A DNA stretch of 64,000 nucleotides from Acetobacter sp. (GTDB taxonomy: Bacteria > Pseudomonadota > Alphaproteobacteria > Acetobacterales > Acetobacteraceae), in NCBI GenBank assembly GCA_017413025.1, contig JAFPVE010000011.1, positions 124,001 through 188,000 of the forward strand. The letters are read 5' to 3'. Under the pieces are notes generated by a model. The model did not search any database, had not been told where the DNA came from, and saw only the letters and a program-made list of their open reading frames with translations. This document shows, in pieces, positions 55,534-64,000 of the stretch. Position numbers and translations under genes: made by a program. How positions within the stretch are numbered: the stretch's first letter is position 1; every line of letters begins with the position of its first letter.

Positions 55534-56309
55534 GCCCCTACTGCTCGTAACGCCTCTTGCGGAGAGAAACACTGATCATAGAGGGCTCGACCAATAATAA
55601 CACCCCCTATATTATGAATCGCCCCTTGTGATGAATGTGCTGATCGCGCCACTTCCCGCAAGTCGACAAGATGATCTAGTTTTCCAACACCACCACTAGC
55701 AATAACAGGGATTGAGACTGTTTTTGCTAATGCCACTATTTGCTCTATATCAAGCCCCTCAAGCATACCATCGCGACTAATTTCTGTAAAAATAATCGCG
55801 CAAACCCCTGCTTCTTGCATCCGCAAGGCTAATTCTGACGCGTGCATGTCTGATACATTCGCCCACCCTTCTGTTGCGACACGCCCCGCATAGGCATCAA
55901 TGCCTGCAACAATTTTCCCCGGAAAAAGCCGACAAGCTTCTTTCACTAAAGCAGGGTTTTTCACCGCAACTGATCCTAAAATCACCCGTGTTACCCCTGT
56001 TTCGAGCCAAGAGGCAATACCAGATATATCCCGTAATCCACCACCAAGCTGAACAGGAATATCTACAGCTTCAATAATTTCTCGTACAGCCTGAATATTT
56101 ACCGATCGACCAGAAAAAGCCCCATTGAGATCAACAACATGAATCCAACGAAAGCCCGCTTCTTGCCATAGACGCGCTTGTGTCTGTGGCGTATTCCCAT
56201 AGACCGTTGCTTCTTGCATACGTCCTTGGCGTAACCGCACGCATGCCCCATTTTTAAGATCAATAGCGGGATATAGAGTAAGAGGAGAAGAATTTATAAG
56301 AGACGTCAA
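55527..56309 (-). CDS. hisA: Phosphoribosylformimino-5-aminoimidazole carboxamide ribotide isomerase HisA
   Basis: 260 residues from TTG 56309 with AAAGGA upstream. The beta-barrel start [18 protein letters not shown] has the catalytic Asp, and VQLGGGLRD, the [11 protein letters not shown] segment (second Asp) and [16 protein letters not shown] are family marks. Coupled to hisF. Confidence 0.96.
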   Translation of the reverse strand: MTSLINSSPLTLYPAIDLKNGACVRLRQGRMQEATVYGNTPQTQARLWQEAGFRWIHVVDLNGAFSGRSVNIQAVREIIEAVDIPVQLGGGLRDISGIASWLETGVTRVILGSVAVKNPALVKEACRLFPGKIVAGIDAYAGRVATEGWANVSDMHASELALRMQEAGVCAIIFTEISRDGMLEGLDIEQIVALAKTVSIPVIASGGVGKLDHLVDLREVARSAHSSQGAIHNIGGVIIGRALYDQCFSPQEALRAVGAC

Positions 56310-56355
56310 AGAAGTATCCTTTAGGGTTTATAAATACAACAAGAAAGCGCTGATA

Positions 56356-57126
56356 TCAATGCTTATCAATAAGAGATTCTTGAAGAGATTTCTGTGGACA
56401 CCACGACAAGAAATTAGCAAGAATTTTTAATCCAACCTTTTGGCTTTTTTCAACATGAAATTGTGTTCCTGCGACATTACCACGGCAAACAATAGCTGGA
56501 ACCTCCCCGCCATATTCTGTTGTTGCCACAAGCACGTCAGAAGACGTGTTCCTTAAAGCATAAGAATGAACAAAATACCCATGCGGTGACTTTCCTAACC
56601 CTTGCACAAGCGGATGATCAGGTTTATGAAGATTCAGCTCATTCCACCCCATTTGTGGGAGACGAAGCCCCGACACTTTTAAAGCAGATTCCCTAAAAAC
56701 TTCTTTTGATGGGGTTTGGATATGGTTTACAGAGGATCCCCCTTGCATTGTTTCTCTCTCACAAGCCATCGAAACAATATCGCCCTCAATCCAACCAAAT
56801 CCTTTTGTTATCCCATGCTCTAAACCACGCTGAGCCATAAGCTGCATACCGACACAAATCCCTAAAAACGGCGTCCCACTCATGACAGTCTCTTCTAAAG
56901 TTTCTTGCAATCCGTGTACAGATGTAAGCCCACGCATGCAGCTTGTAAAAGCACCCTGCCCTGGTAAAACGATCCGATCGGCTTTTCGCACAATAGAAAC
57001 CTCATTTGTCACCACAACAGAGACAGAACATCCTAAAAGCTCTGCAGCACAAATTAACGCACGTGCGGCAGAAGCTAAATTCCCCCCCTCATAATCAATG
57101 ACAACAACAGAAAGCCTCTTATTCAT
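56356..57126 (-). CDS. hisH: Imidazole glycerol phosphate synthase subunit HisH, with an insertion
   Basis: 256 residues from ATG 57126. Class I glutamine amidotransferase: catalytic Cys in GICVGMQLM, His and Glu in TQFHVEKSQ. Ordinary HisH is about 200 residues; the excess is partly an insertion of about 30 residues (VSMACERETMQGG to SALKVSG) between GFGWIEGDI and LPQMGWNEL. The insert is not a known domain and does not disturb motifs. Confidence 0.94.
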   Translation of the reverse strand: MNKRLSVVVIDYEGGNLASAARALICAAELLGCSVSVVVTNEVSIVRKADRIVLPGQGAFTSCMRGLTSVHGLQETLEETVMSGTPFLGICVGMQLMAQRGLEHGITKGFGWIEGDIVSMACERETMQGGSSVNHIQTPSKEVFRESALKVSGLRLPQMGWNELNLHKPDHPLVQGLGKSPHGYFVHSYALRNTSSDVLVATTEYGGEVPAIVCRGNVAGTQFHVEKSQKVGLKILANFLSWCPQKSLQESLIDKH

Positions 57127-57163
57127 CAAACTCTTTCATATGATTCAATCAAAATATTCTCTT

Positions 57164-57760
57164 TTACAAAACACCTTTTGTTGACGGGATTTCATCTTGC
57201 GCGCGAGGATCTATTTCTACTGCCATCCGTAAAGCCCGCGCAAATGCCTTAAAACCTGCCTCTATCATATGATGAGTATTATGCCCTGTTACTTTCTTTA
57301 AGTGTATTGTTATCAATGCAGAAATAGATAGAGCGCGAAAAAATTCCTCAACCAACTCGGTATCTAGCTCACCAATGCGCTCGCGCGTAAATGACATATC
57401 AAACAACAGAAACGGTCTCCCAGAAAGGTCTATCACGACTTCACACAACGCTTCATCTAAAGGAACGCTGGCTTGACCAAATCGTCTGACACCTTTTTTT
57501 TCTCCTAAAGCTTGTCGCAATGCTTGCCCTAAAGCAATCCCCGTATCTTCAACAGTATGATGCCCATCAACATGAAGATCACCACGCACATTTATTTCTA
57601 AATCAAAAAGTGCATGCTTCGCAAAAGTGATCAGCATATGGTCAAAAAAACCGATACCTGTTGTGATACGCGTCCCCCCAGAACCATCAATATTTAATGT
57701 GACAACAATATCCGTTTCTTTTGTTGTACGCTGTGCTACTGCTTGACGTAATGCTGTCAT
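57164..57760 (-). CDS. hisB: Imidazoleglycerol-phosphate dehydratase HisB
   Basis: 198 residues, the monofunctional form. Metal-binding HHTVEDTGIALGQAL, the TGIGFFDHMLITFAKHALFD segment and the late HNTHHMIEAGFKAFARAL segment are intact. Sixth step of histidine synthesis. The minus-strand order hisB-hisH-hisA-hisF-hisE is usual for alphaproteobacteria. hisG, hisI, hisC and hisD are not in this window. Confidence 0.97.
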   Translation of the reverse strand: MTALRQAVAQRTTKETDIVVTLNIDGSGGTRITTGIGFFDHMLITFAKHALFDLEINVRGDLHVDGHHTVEDTGIALGQALRQALGEKKGVRRFGQASVPLDEALCEVVIDLSGRPFLLFDMSFTRERIGELDTELVEEFFRALSISALITIHLKKVTGHNTHHMIEAGFKAFARALRMAVEIDPRAQDEIPSTKGVL

Positions 57761-57833
57761 AAACCCCTCTCACTCAAGAACAAAATCTTCTGAAGCCATA
57801 TTTTTGAATGACATTATTACCATTATACCCATT

Positions 57834-59888
57834 TTAACATTGCGGTACATGGTTTTCTAAATCCTCAAGCCATAAACGTGCCTGACTATCTGAAGGAACA
57901 CGCCAATCTCCTCGAGGAGAAAGGCTCCCTGCTGACATCACTTTAGGTGCATTTGGCAATGCCGAACGCTTAAATTGGCTATTTGTAAAAAAGCGTTGAA
58001 GAAAAATTTTTAACCAATGGCGGATTTCTGCCAAAGTATAAGCACGTCTTTCATGTAATGGAAAACCATAACACCACTCTCCCTTATGAACATCATGCCA
58101 AGCTTGCTCCGCCATAAAAGCAATACGCGTGGGAGAAAACCCGTACCGTAAAACATAATATAGTGTAAAATCGTGCAAAGCATACGGACCAATAATATCT
58201 TCTGTCCTCTGGCTTCCATTCTCTCCCACAGGCAGCAACTCTGGAGAGATTTCTGTTTGTAAGACATTTTTTAATCTCTCTCGGACAGGCTGGGTAAAAT
58301 AGTCTCCAGCACTACACCACCGTACAAGACTTTGGATAAAGGTTTTAGGTAAACCTGCATTAACACTATAATGAGACATCTGATCGCCAACACCGTAAGT
58401 ACACCACCCAAGAGCGAGTTCTGACAAATCTCCGGTACCAATGACAATACCGTTATGATAGTTAGCAAGACGAAATAAAAAATCCGTTCGTAATCCAGCT
58501 TGTACATTTTCAAAAGTAATATCGTAAACAGCCTTTCCCAATGCAAAAGGATGTCTCATTTCTCGTAACATAACTTCGGCTGTCGAACAAATATCTAATA
58601 CATTGGCAGAAACACCAAGCTCTTCCATTAAGGCTGTTGCGTTTATTTTCGTTGTTTCTGTTGTACCAAAACCGGGCATCGTATATCCTAATACTGCCTG
58701 ACGTGACCAACCGAGAACATCTGCCGTTCTTACTGCAACAAGCAAGGCAAGGGTCGAGTCAATCCCACCAGAAACCCCAATAACCATAGAACGGGCACCA
58801 CACGTTACAAGTCGCTGTTTTAATGCCGATACTTGAATTAAAAATGCCTCCGAACATTCTGCTTCTAAGCGATCACGCCGTGTTGCCATAAACGGAAAAC
58901 GCGAGAGAGGTCTACGTAAGCCCAAATCTTCTTGACATGGATCGATATTTACCCCTATTCTGCGCCACGTTTGGTTTTCTTCCACTCTTTCTTTTTTAGC
59001 ACATGCGTTAAAAACCCCTCTCCTAAGGCGTTCTTGTCGCAAAAGTGTTATATCAATATCTGCGATTAATGCTTGCGAGCCTGTTGGAAACGGATCACTC
59101 TGTGCAAGTAGCTGACCGTTTTCAAAAATAGCTGTTTGACCATCCCACGCTAAATCTGTGCTCGACTCTCCCTCTCCAGCAGCAGCATAAAGATAAGCGG
59201 CAATACACCGTGCAGAATGTGAACAACACAGCATAGATCGCGTTTCAGCTTTTCCAATAGTGCTATTACTAGCAGAGAGATTAGCAAGCACCGTAGCTCC
59301 CGCCATAGCCATGATCGCCGAAGGAGGAACAGGGACCCAAATATCTTCACACAATTCAACCCCAAGGCAAAACCCTGGTATATCATGTGCTTCAAATAAT
59401 AAATCCACACCAAAAGGAACATTCTCCCCCCCAAAATAAAGATTTTTCCCCCTTATCGTTTCTCCTGAGGCAAAATAACGTGGCTCATAAAATTCCCGAT
59501 AGCCGGGCAAATATGTTTTTGGTACAATCCCTAAAATGCGTCCACGATGCACAATAACAGCACAATTATACAAAGCATCACGATATACCAATGGTGCGCC
59601 TACAACCACAAGCGAACGGTATTTTTCTGTCGCAGCCGCAAGGTTTTTCAAAGCAAGCTTTACCGCATTTAACAAGGATTCTTGATGAAAAAGATCCTCA
59701 AGAGAGTAACCTGTTAAAACAAGTTCCTGAAAAATGCAAAGAATAACCCCTTCCTCTTCGCATTTTGAAACAACTTCTAAAACTTTAGCCACATTTCGCA
59801 ATGGATCCGCCAAAGTCACGGGCACTGTACATGTCGCAACCCGTGCAAATCCCTGCTGGTATAGTGAGCGAAAAAAAAAGGAACTCAT
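57834..59888 (-). CDS. nadE: Glutamine-dependent NAD synthetase
   Basis: 684 residues from ATG 59888 (aaggtg site); 16 more residues would be possible upstream. The N-terminal nitrilase-type glutaminase domain has the catalytic Glu in FQELVLTGYSLEDLF, Lys in IVPKTYLPGYREFYE and Cys in GVELCEDIWVP. The C-terminal synthetase has the P-loop VIGVSGGIDSTLALL. It makes NAD from deamido-NAD with glutamine as nitrogen donor. Confidence 0.96.
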   Translation of the reverse strand: MSSFFFRSLYQQGFARVATCTVPVTLADPLRNVAKVLEVVSKCEEEGVILCIFQELVLTGYSLEDLFHQESLLNAVKLALKNLAAATEKYRSLVVVGAPLVYRDALYNCAVIVHRGRILGIVPKTYLPGYREFYEPRYFASGETIRGKNLYFGGENVPFGVDLLFEAHDIPGFCLGVELCEDIWVPVPPSAIMAMAGATVLANLSASNSTIGKAETRSMLCCSHSARCIAAYLYAAAGEGESSTDLAWDGQTAIFENGQLLAQSDPFPTGSQALIADIDITLLRQERLRRGVFNACAKKERVEENQTWRRIGVNIDPCQEDLGLRRPLSRFPFMATRRDRLEAECSEAFLIQVSALKQRLVTCGARSMVIGVSGGIDSTLALLVAVRTADVLGWSRQAVLGYTMPGFGTTETTKINATALMEELGVSANVLDICSTAEVMLREMRHPFALGKAVYDITFENVQAGLRTDFLFRLANYHNGIVIGTGDLSELALGWCTYGVGDQMSHYSVNAGLPKTFIQSLVRWCSAGDYFTQPVRERLKNVLQTEISPELLPVGENGSQRTEDIIGPYALHDFTLYYVLRYGFSPTRIAFMAEQAWHDVHKGEWCYGFPLHERRAYTLAEIRHWLKIFLQRFFTNSQFKRSALPNAPKVMSAGSLSPRGDWRVPSDSQARLWLEDLENHVPQC

Positions 59889-60056
59889 CACACCTTTTCT
59901 TGTTTTAATTTTTTTAATCTGCTGAATAGACCTCAATTACCTGACAAAAACAGAGTAAAATAAAAAGACATTAAAGAATATACTTTTTTACACTATATTT
60001 TTATATTTTCCCTCTTGCCTTTTTTCTATATTTTTCGTAAAGTCAAGATATTCGGT

Positions 60057-60131
60057 GCGGGCGTAGCTCAGGGGTAGAGCATAACCTTGCCAAGGTTGGG
60101 GTCGTGGGTTCGAATCCCATCGCCCGCTCCA
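60057..60131 (+). tRNA. tRNA-Gly (anticodon GCC)
   Basis: 75 bases with an encoded CCA. Acceptor GCGGGCG/CGCCCGC, anticodon stem around TTGCCAA (GCC), T-loop TTCGAAT. It sits just upstream of the AT-rich restriction module and might mark its insertion point; no repeat of the tRNA end is seen on the far side. Confidence 0.95.
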
Positions 60132-60362
60132 GTTTTAGCATGTATCCCTTTCTAAATATTTTCATGTTACATGCCCTTCAATTTTCCTAGTGAGAGCTTT
60201 TTGTCTTTTGTGACCATTACGACTTAATCTATGGTACTCATCTCGGTAGTAAGTTGGAAGATTTAATGCATGTAATAGGAGACCTTTTTGCCACGTTACG
60301 TGTAGACAAGTAGTATTGATGTCTCGATCATAATTCAGAAAATCCTATTTTCAGGAAAATGC

Positions 60363-61970
60363 ATGAACAGAGTTATTAATCCTAAAAGGTATGATGATGA
60401 GGATTTAATCTCAATACCAGACGCAAGTGCTTGGGCATCAGGTTTTCTAAATAAGGATGTTACAAATAGTAACATTAGTTATTTGATACAATACGCATTA
60501 ATAAGAAAATTTGACTTTGGTGGTACATTAAAAGTTTCTTTGTCGGACTTAAAACAATATTACGAGATTCACAGACAAAATAATATTGAACAATGGAATA
60601 GACACAAGGATAAATCTCTCAATTGGTTGCTTGCTTTTGATCATTACAAAGAAGCAGAAACAACCAAACATGTCCATAGACTGCACCCATACAAAGGTAA
60701 ATTTATACCTCAGTTAGTTGAATATTTCCTTGATTCACATACAGATGATTTAAAAAAAGATATCTATTTTCAAAAAGGTGATATCGTGCTCGACCCATTT
60801 TGCGGCAGTGGTACAACTCTTGTACAAGCTAATGAACTAGGTATGCATGCAATAGGTATAGATATTTCACTTTTTAATACTTTAATTTCAAATTGTAAAA
60901 TCAATAAGGTTAAGATTTCTGAGTTAGGTAAACACATCAAAACAGTAACATTTGCTTTAAAACAATATCATTTGAATACAAACGTTGTACCCTTTGAAAG
61001 AGCACTCCTTGAGCAACTCCGCCTCTTCAATCAAAAATATTTTCCAAATTATGACTATAAAATATCTGTAAGAAGAAAAACTATTGACGAAAAGTTATAC
61101 TCAAAAGAAAAAGAAACGGTATTTTTACAAACTTATTTTTGGTTAGCAAAGAAGTACAACATAAATTTAGATTGTAGTAACGATTCGTTTATAAACAAAT
61201 GGTTTTTACCAGATATAAGAAACGAATTATACATTGCAAGAAGTGTTATAGAAAACATTGAAGATCAGGAAATTAAAGATATTTTATCTTTAATTCTCAG
61301 CCGTACCATGAGGTCATGCAGGGCAACTACTCATTCAGATTTAGCAACACTCTTAAAACCCGTAACAACAACATACTATTGCACAAAACATTACAAAATC
61401 TGTAAACCTTTATTTACAATTACAGGGTGGTGGGAGACATATAGCAAAGATACTTTAAAAAGGCTCACAATTTTTGAGAGTCTCAAAACAACTACAAATC
61501 AAATTTGTATGACTGGTGACAGCAGAAAGATAGATTTATATGAACATCTAAAGATACAAAACAGAGATTTATATCAATTAATAACAAATCAAAAAATTTC
61601 AGGTATTTTTTCAAGTCCCCCATATGTAGGTTTAATTAATTACCATGAACAACATGCGTATGCCTATGAGTTATTTAATCTACCAAGAAATGACGAATAT
61701 GAAATAGGTCCGCTCTTCAAAGGTCAGGGAATTGAAGCAAAAGAATCCTATACCGATGGGATTTCTTCTGTATTGCTAAATTGTAAAAAATATCTAAAAG
61801 ATGATTATAATATCTTCTTAGTAGCAAATGATAAATATAATCTGTACCCAAGAATAGCTAAAAAAGCAAAAATGCAAATTATAAACGAGTATAAACGACC
61901 TGTTTTGAATCGTACCGAAAAGACAAAAAAAACATTTTCAGAATCAATATTTCACCTAAAGGAATTATAG
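60363..61970 (+). CDS. Type II DNA methyltransferase
   Basis: 535 residues, ATG with AGGA upstream. The SAM-binding motif I is DPFCGSGTTLVQANELGM (from residue 144) and motif IV is SPPY (418-421); HPYKGKFIPQLVEYF is the motif X-like segment. The X-I...IV order and SPPY suggest an amino-methyltransferase, possibly cytosine-N4. It is followed at 4 bases by the endonuclease gene. DNA here is clearly more AT-rich than neighbouring genes, a sign of transfer. The target sequence cannot be read. Confidence 0.88.
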   Translation: MNRVINPKRYDDEDLISIPDASAWASGFLNKDVTNSNISYLIQYALIRKFDFGGTLKVSLSDLKQYYEIHRQNNIEQWNRHKDKSLNWLLAFDHYKEAETTKHVHRLHPYKGKFIPQLVEYFLDSHTDDLKKDIYFQKGDIVLDPFCGSGTTLVQANELGMHAIGIDISLFNTLISNCKINKVKISELGKHIKTVTFALKQYHLNTNVVPFERALLEQLRLFNQKYFPNYDYKISVRRKTIDEKLYSKEKETVFLQTYFWLAKKYNINLDCSNDSFINKWFLPDIRNELYIARSVIENIEDQEIKDILSLILSRTMRSCRATTHSDLATLLKPVTTTYYCTKHYKICKPLFTITGWWETYSKDTLKRLTIFESLKTTTNQICMTGDSRKIDLYEHLKIQNRDLYQLITNQKISGIFSSPPYVGLINYHEQHAYAYELFNLPRNDEYEIGPLFKGQGIEAKESYTDGISSVLLNCKKYLKDDYNIFLVANDKYNLYPRIAKKAKMQIINEYKRPVLNRTEKTKKTFSESIFHLKEL

Positions 61971-61973
61971 AGA

Positions 61974-62746
61974 TTGTTTAATAGGATAGAAGTAAAAGAT
62001 TTATTAAAAAATGCTTTAAGAACTAAATTCGCCAATCATAACCCTGAACCTTGTTCAATGCCCTTCCATACAAGATTATTAGGGAAAGATCGATTGGCTT
62101 TATATTCTTTTATACATTCGTTAAATACCAATTTTGGCACAACAATATTTGAACCTATAGCTCTGAAATTAGGAGAAGAAAGATTTATCAAGAAAGAAAA
62201 ACAATTTACACCTTACAAACAAATCAGCGAACAAGCACAAAGAGTCATACAGAATATAATGGACGATCTAAGCTCTGGAAATACCTTACCCGCAAAAACG
62301 GAAGAAGTAGAGAGAATTAGAAAAGTATGCCGTTCCGGTAAGATGCACAATGTTAAGACAACAAAAGTTGACTTAATGTTTGAAAACAAAAACGGCGAGT
62401 TATATTACATAGATTTAAAATCTGCAAAACCGAATGCAGGTGAATTTAAAGTTTTAAGCGTACGCTACTAGAATGGATTGCTGTGACATTAGCTAATGAT
62501 CCTGAAAGCAAAATAAACACCCTTATTGCGATTCCTTATAATCCATACGCTCCAGAACCATATGCAAGATGGACAATAAGGGGTATGCTTGACTTAAATG
62601 AAGAATTGAAAGTTGCGGACGAATTTTGGGATTTTCTATGTGGAAATGGTACTTACAACGAACTACTACGATGTTTTGAGGAGGTTGGTAGCGAAATGAG
62701 AGAAGAAATTGACACGTATTTTGAACGCTTTAGATCAATATTTTGA
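61974..62746 (+). pseudogene. TdeIII-family restriction endonuclease, frameshifted
   Basis: The first frame starts at TTG 61974 (AAAGGA upstream) and stops at 62469-62471; the homologous remainder is in another frame to 62746. The break is one missing base in the T-run at 62452-62455: with one extra T the reading becomes EFKVFKRTLLEWIAVTLA, matching the family. The catalytic region is visible: VDLMFENKNGELYYIDLKSAKP (a PD-(D/E)xK-like D...DLK) and, after the break, INTLIAIPYNPYAPEPYARW, RGMLDLNEEL and DEFWDFL. As sequenced the enzyme is broken. The methyltransferase beside it is intact. Confidence 0.82.
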
Positions 62747-62776
62747 TTTATTTGGTTTTCCTTCGGTGATTTTCTA

Positions 62777-63622
62777 TTAGTCCGACATATTGCAGATAGA
62801 CGTTCCCCCTATCAGAGACATAGCGGCATCGTCTCCATTTACTGCTCGCTTTACTAATTTACCACATGCTGTAGAAGGATTTTTCATATAGGCAAAAATA
62901 GCGCGATCCGTCACTATTCTGGGAAGCCCTTTTTGTAAAAGTTGCTCTTCCATCGTTTGGATTTTTTGGGAAAGATCAGATTGCTCTTTGCTTGAATGCA
63001 TCAACGAAGGTGGAATATTACATACACCCTCAGGTATCATTCGAGGCATCTCCATTTGTCCTGCTTGGTGTGCTGGTGCTGTCTTAAAAAGATTTCCCAT
63101 CCATTGATTACATGCTTCCGACGGTGCTTTAACATAGGCATAAGCTGCATTACTTGCATCTGCTTCCGAAAAACCTAATTGCAAAAGACGATCATCAACC
63201 GCCTGAATAAGAATATCATCGGCATTTTGTGCTGTGTTATCAAGCTTAAGTCTGTAACGCAGTATATCATCTTGCTCTTGCGTAAGCCCTAGTTTTACGT
63301 ATTCTTGTTCAGTTTTCTGAACATCCTGTTCGCTTAGTTTTTGAATAGTACAATTTAGCAACCTGATATGATCTGCTGGATAAACATAACCTCCATGCAC
63401 AGCATAAGTAAGAGGAGTACCCTCTTTAGTCCCTGTATTTCCATGTAATTCATTGATAACCGTCCCCTGCTTCACAGCGATCGGTGATCCACCCTCATCC
63501 GGCGTATTAGGTGGAATCTCTTTAACAACAAGCCCTCTACATTCGTCAGCAAAAGCTTGTGCCACAGACAAAGAGACAAAAATAGTAGCCAGCCCAAACC
63601 ATAGATATCTTTTCAAAAACAT
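62777..63622 (-). CDS. Secreted Cys-containing protein with a duplicated motif
   Basis: 281 residues from ATG 63622, with a signal peptide ending VAQAFA. Mature protein with nine or so cysteines. A motif is present twice: ILIQAVDDRLLQLGFSEAD then AYAYVKAPSEAC (about 138-175), and IQTMEEQLLQKGLPRIV then IFAYMKNPSTAC (about 221-258), each about 35 residues and ending in a Cys. This suggests an internal duplication. Family not recognised. It lies between the restriction module and tRNA-Arg. Confidence 0.65.
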   Translation of the reverse strand: MFLKRYLWFGLATIFVSLSVAQAFADECRGLVVKEIPPNTPDEGGSPIAVKQGTVINELHGNTGTKEGTPLTYAVHGGYVYPADHIRLLNCTIQKLSEQDVQKTEQEYVKLGLTQEQDDILRYRLKLDNTAQNADDILIQAVDDRLLQLGFSEADASNAAYAYVKAPSEACNQWMGNLFKTAPAHQAGQMEMPRMIPEGVCNIPPSLMHSSKEQSDLSQKIQTMEEQLLQKGLPRIVTDRAIFAYMKNPSTACGKLVKRAVNGDDAAMSLIGGTSICNMSD

Positions 63623-63754
63623 AGAAGCCCTTTTATCAGAAAATGATATACAACTGAAGAGATACTACTCTACTCCCGTTTTTAGAAAATTAAGTTCAGA
63701 AAGGCTAGCTCATTATTTCGTAAAACAACTTCAAAATTTCACTGACGAATTCAC

Positions 63755-63831
63755 TGGCGGACTCGAAAGGATTCGAACCTTCGACCTTTGCCTTCGGAGG
63801 GCAACGCTCTATCCAACTGAGCTACGAGTCC
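63755..63831 (-). tRNA. tRNA-Arg (anticodon CCG)
   Basis: 77 bases with an encoded CCA. Acceptor GGACTCG/CGAGTCC, anticodon loop CTCCGAA in stem TTGCC/GGCAA (anticodon CCG), T-loop TTCGAAT. Confidence 0.95.
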
Positions 63832-63898
63832 TTTTAAAAATCAGGTATTAGTTTAACATAGAAAAAAGAAATTAAAATAACAATGCTTCTCCCCTTGC

Positions 63899-64000
63899 TT
63901 ATCGACGATGTTCGACTACAGCATCTAATCGTGCGGGAAGAAACCAGGGCACCGTTTGTGAACCTAGCCGTGTTTCCCCCTTTCTTTGCGCCAGCCACAC
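63899..64000 (-). CDS. 3' end of an unidentified gene (partial)
   Basis: On the minus strand the frame is open from 64000 to TAA 63899-63901 (33 residues: RKGETRLGSQTVPWFLPARL plus flanks, ending VVEHRR). The residue composition and the codon use look coding. The product cannot be named from this piece. It extends beyond the window. Confidence 0.5.
   Translation of the reverse strand: MWLAQRKGETRLGSQTVPWFLPARLDAVVEHRR

Noticed and set aside
60057..62780. Integrated element bounded by tRNA-Gly att sites
   Set aside because: No copy of the tRNA 3' end is visible at the far edge and no integrase is present.
1..64000. CRISPR array
   Set aside because: No regularly spaced short repeats with unique spacers; the only regular repeat is the coding 21-bp array at 49.3 kb.

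Overview
This window looks like a chromosomal segment of an AT-rich, probably host-associated alphaproteobacterium. The best guess is the acetic-acid-bacteria family Acetobacteraceae. The basis is a hopanoid operon (hpnA, hpnC, hpnD, hpnE, shc, hpnG, with an hpnL-like gene), single-chain GcvP, the order hisB-hisH-hisA-hisF-hisE, a Sua5-type TsaC, HolC, and NodT/HlyD/DUF1656 efflux genes. The species assignment is inference. Start codons are often TTG or GTG, and intergenic DNA is very AT-rich.

Layout. 1-16 kb: the 3' end of metH, a small zinc-ribbon/glycine-zipper protein, an NDUFA9-like SDR, a large dynamin-like GTPase, a WecA/MraY-type transferase, prs, a Pro/Thr-rich lipoprotein, holC, pepA, cysQ, tsaC, a tail-anchored coiled-coil protein, a GlcD-type FAD oxidase and DUF423. 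16-23 kb (mostly minus strand): minDE without minC, tRNA-Gly(CCC), a CapW/BrxR-like WYL regulator, mtnP, a truncated and frameshifted copy of the dynamin-like GTPase, prephenate dehydrogenase and hpnL. 23-31 kb (plus): the hopanoid operon. 31-34.7 kb (minus): a NodT/HlyD/DUF1656 tripartite-efflux set lacking its FUSC permease. 35-41 kb: a YcgN-type protein, tRNA-Leu, clpB, hfq and a CHAP amidase-like protein. 42-48.4 kb: speD-speE, then gcvT-gcvH-gcvP behind a structured leader.

48.6-51.1 kb holds the least explained block: three neighbouring exported proteins sharing a module bounded by two cysteines. Two of them carry long heptad-repeat coiled coils, and one has a frameshift just after its lipoprotein signal. 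51-60 kb (minus): an SDR without its catalytic triad, a UbiH-type hydroxylase, a HIT protein, hisE/F/A/H/B and nadE. 60-64 kb: tRNA-Gly(GCC), an AT-rich restriction-modification module (intact methyltransferase, frameshifted TdeIII-like endonuclease), a secreted protein with a duplicated motif, tRNA-Arg and the 3' end of an unidentified gene.

Metabolic links. Several genes touch S-adenosylmethionine: metH (methionine), speD/speE (polyamines, releasing MTA), mtnP (MTA recycling) and hpnG (adenosylhopane processing). glyA is not in the window, but gcvTHP feeds one-carbon units to MetH. prs supplies PRPP for the his genes and for NAD synthesis. The most notable items are the two-cysteine exported family, the dynamin-like GTPase duplication, the decayed restriction module and the gcv leader.
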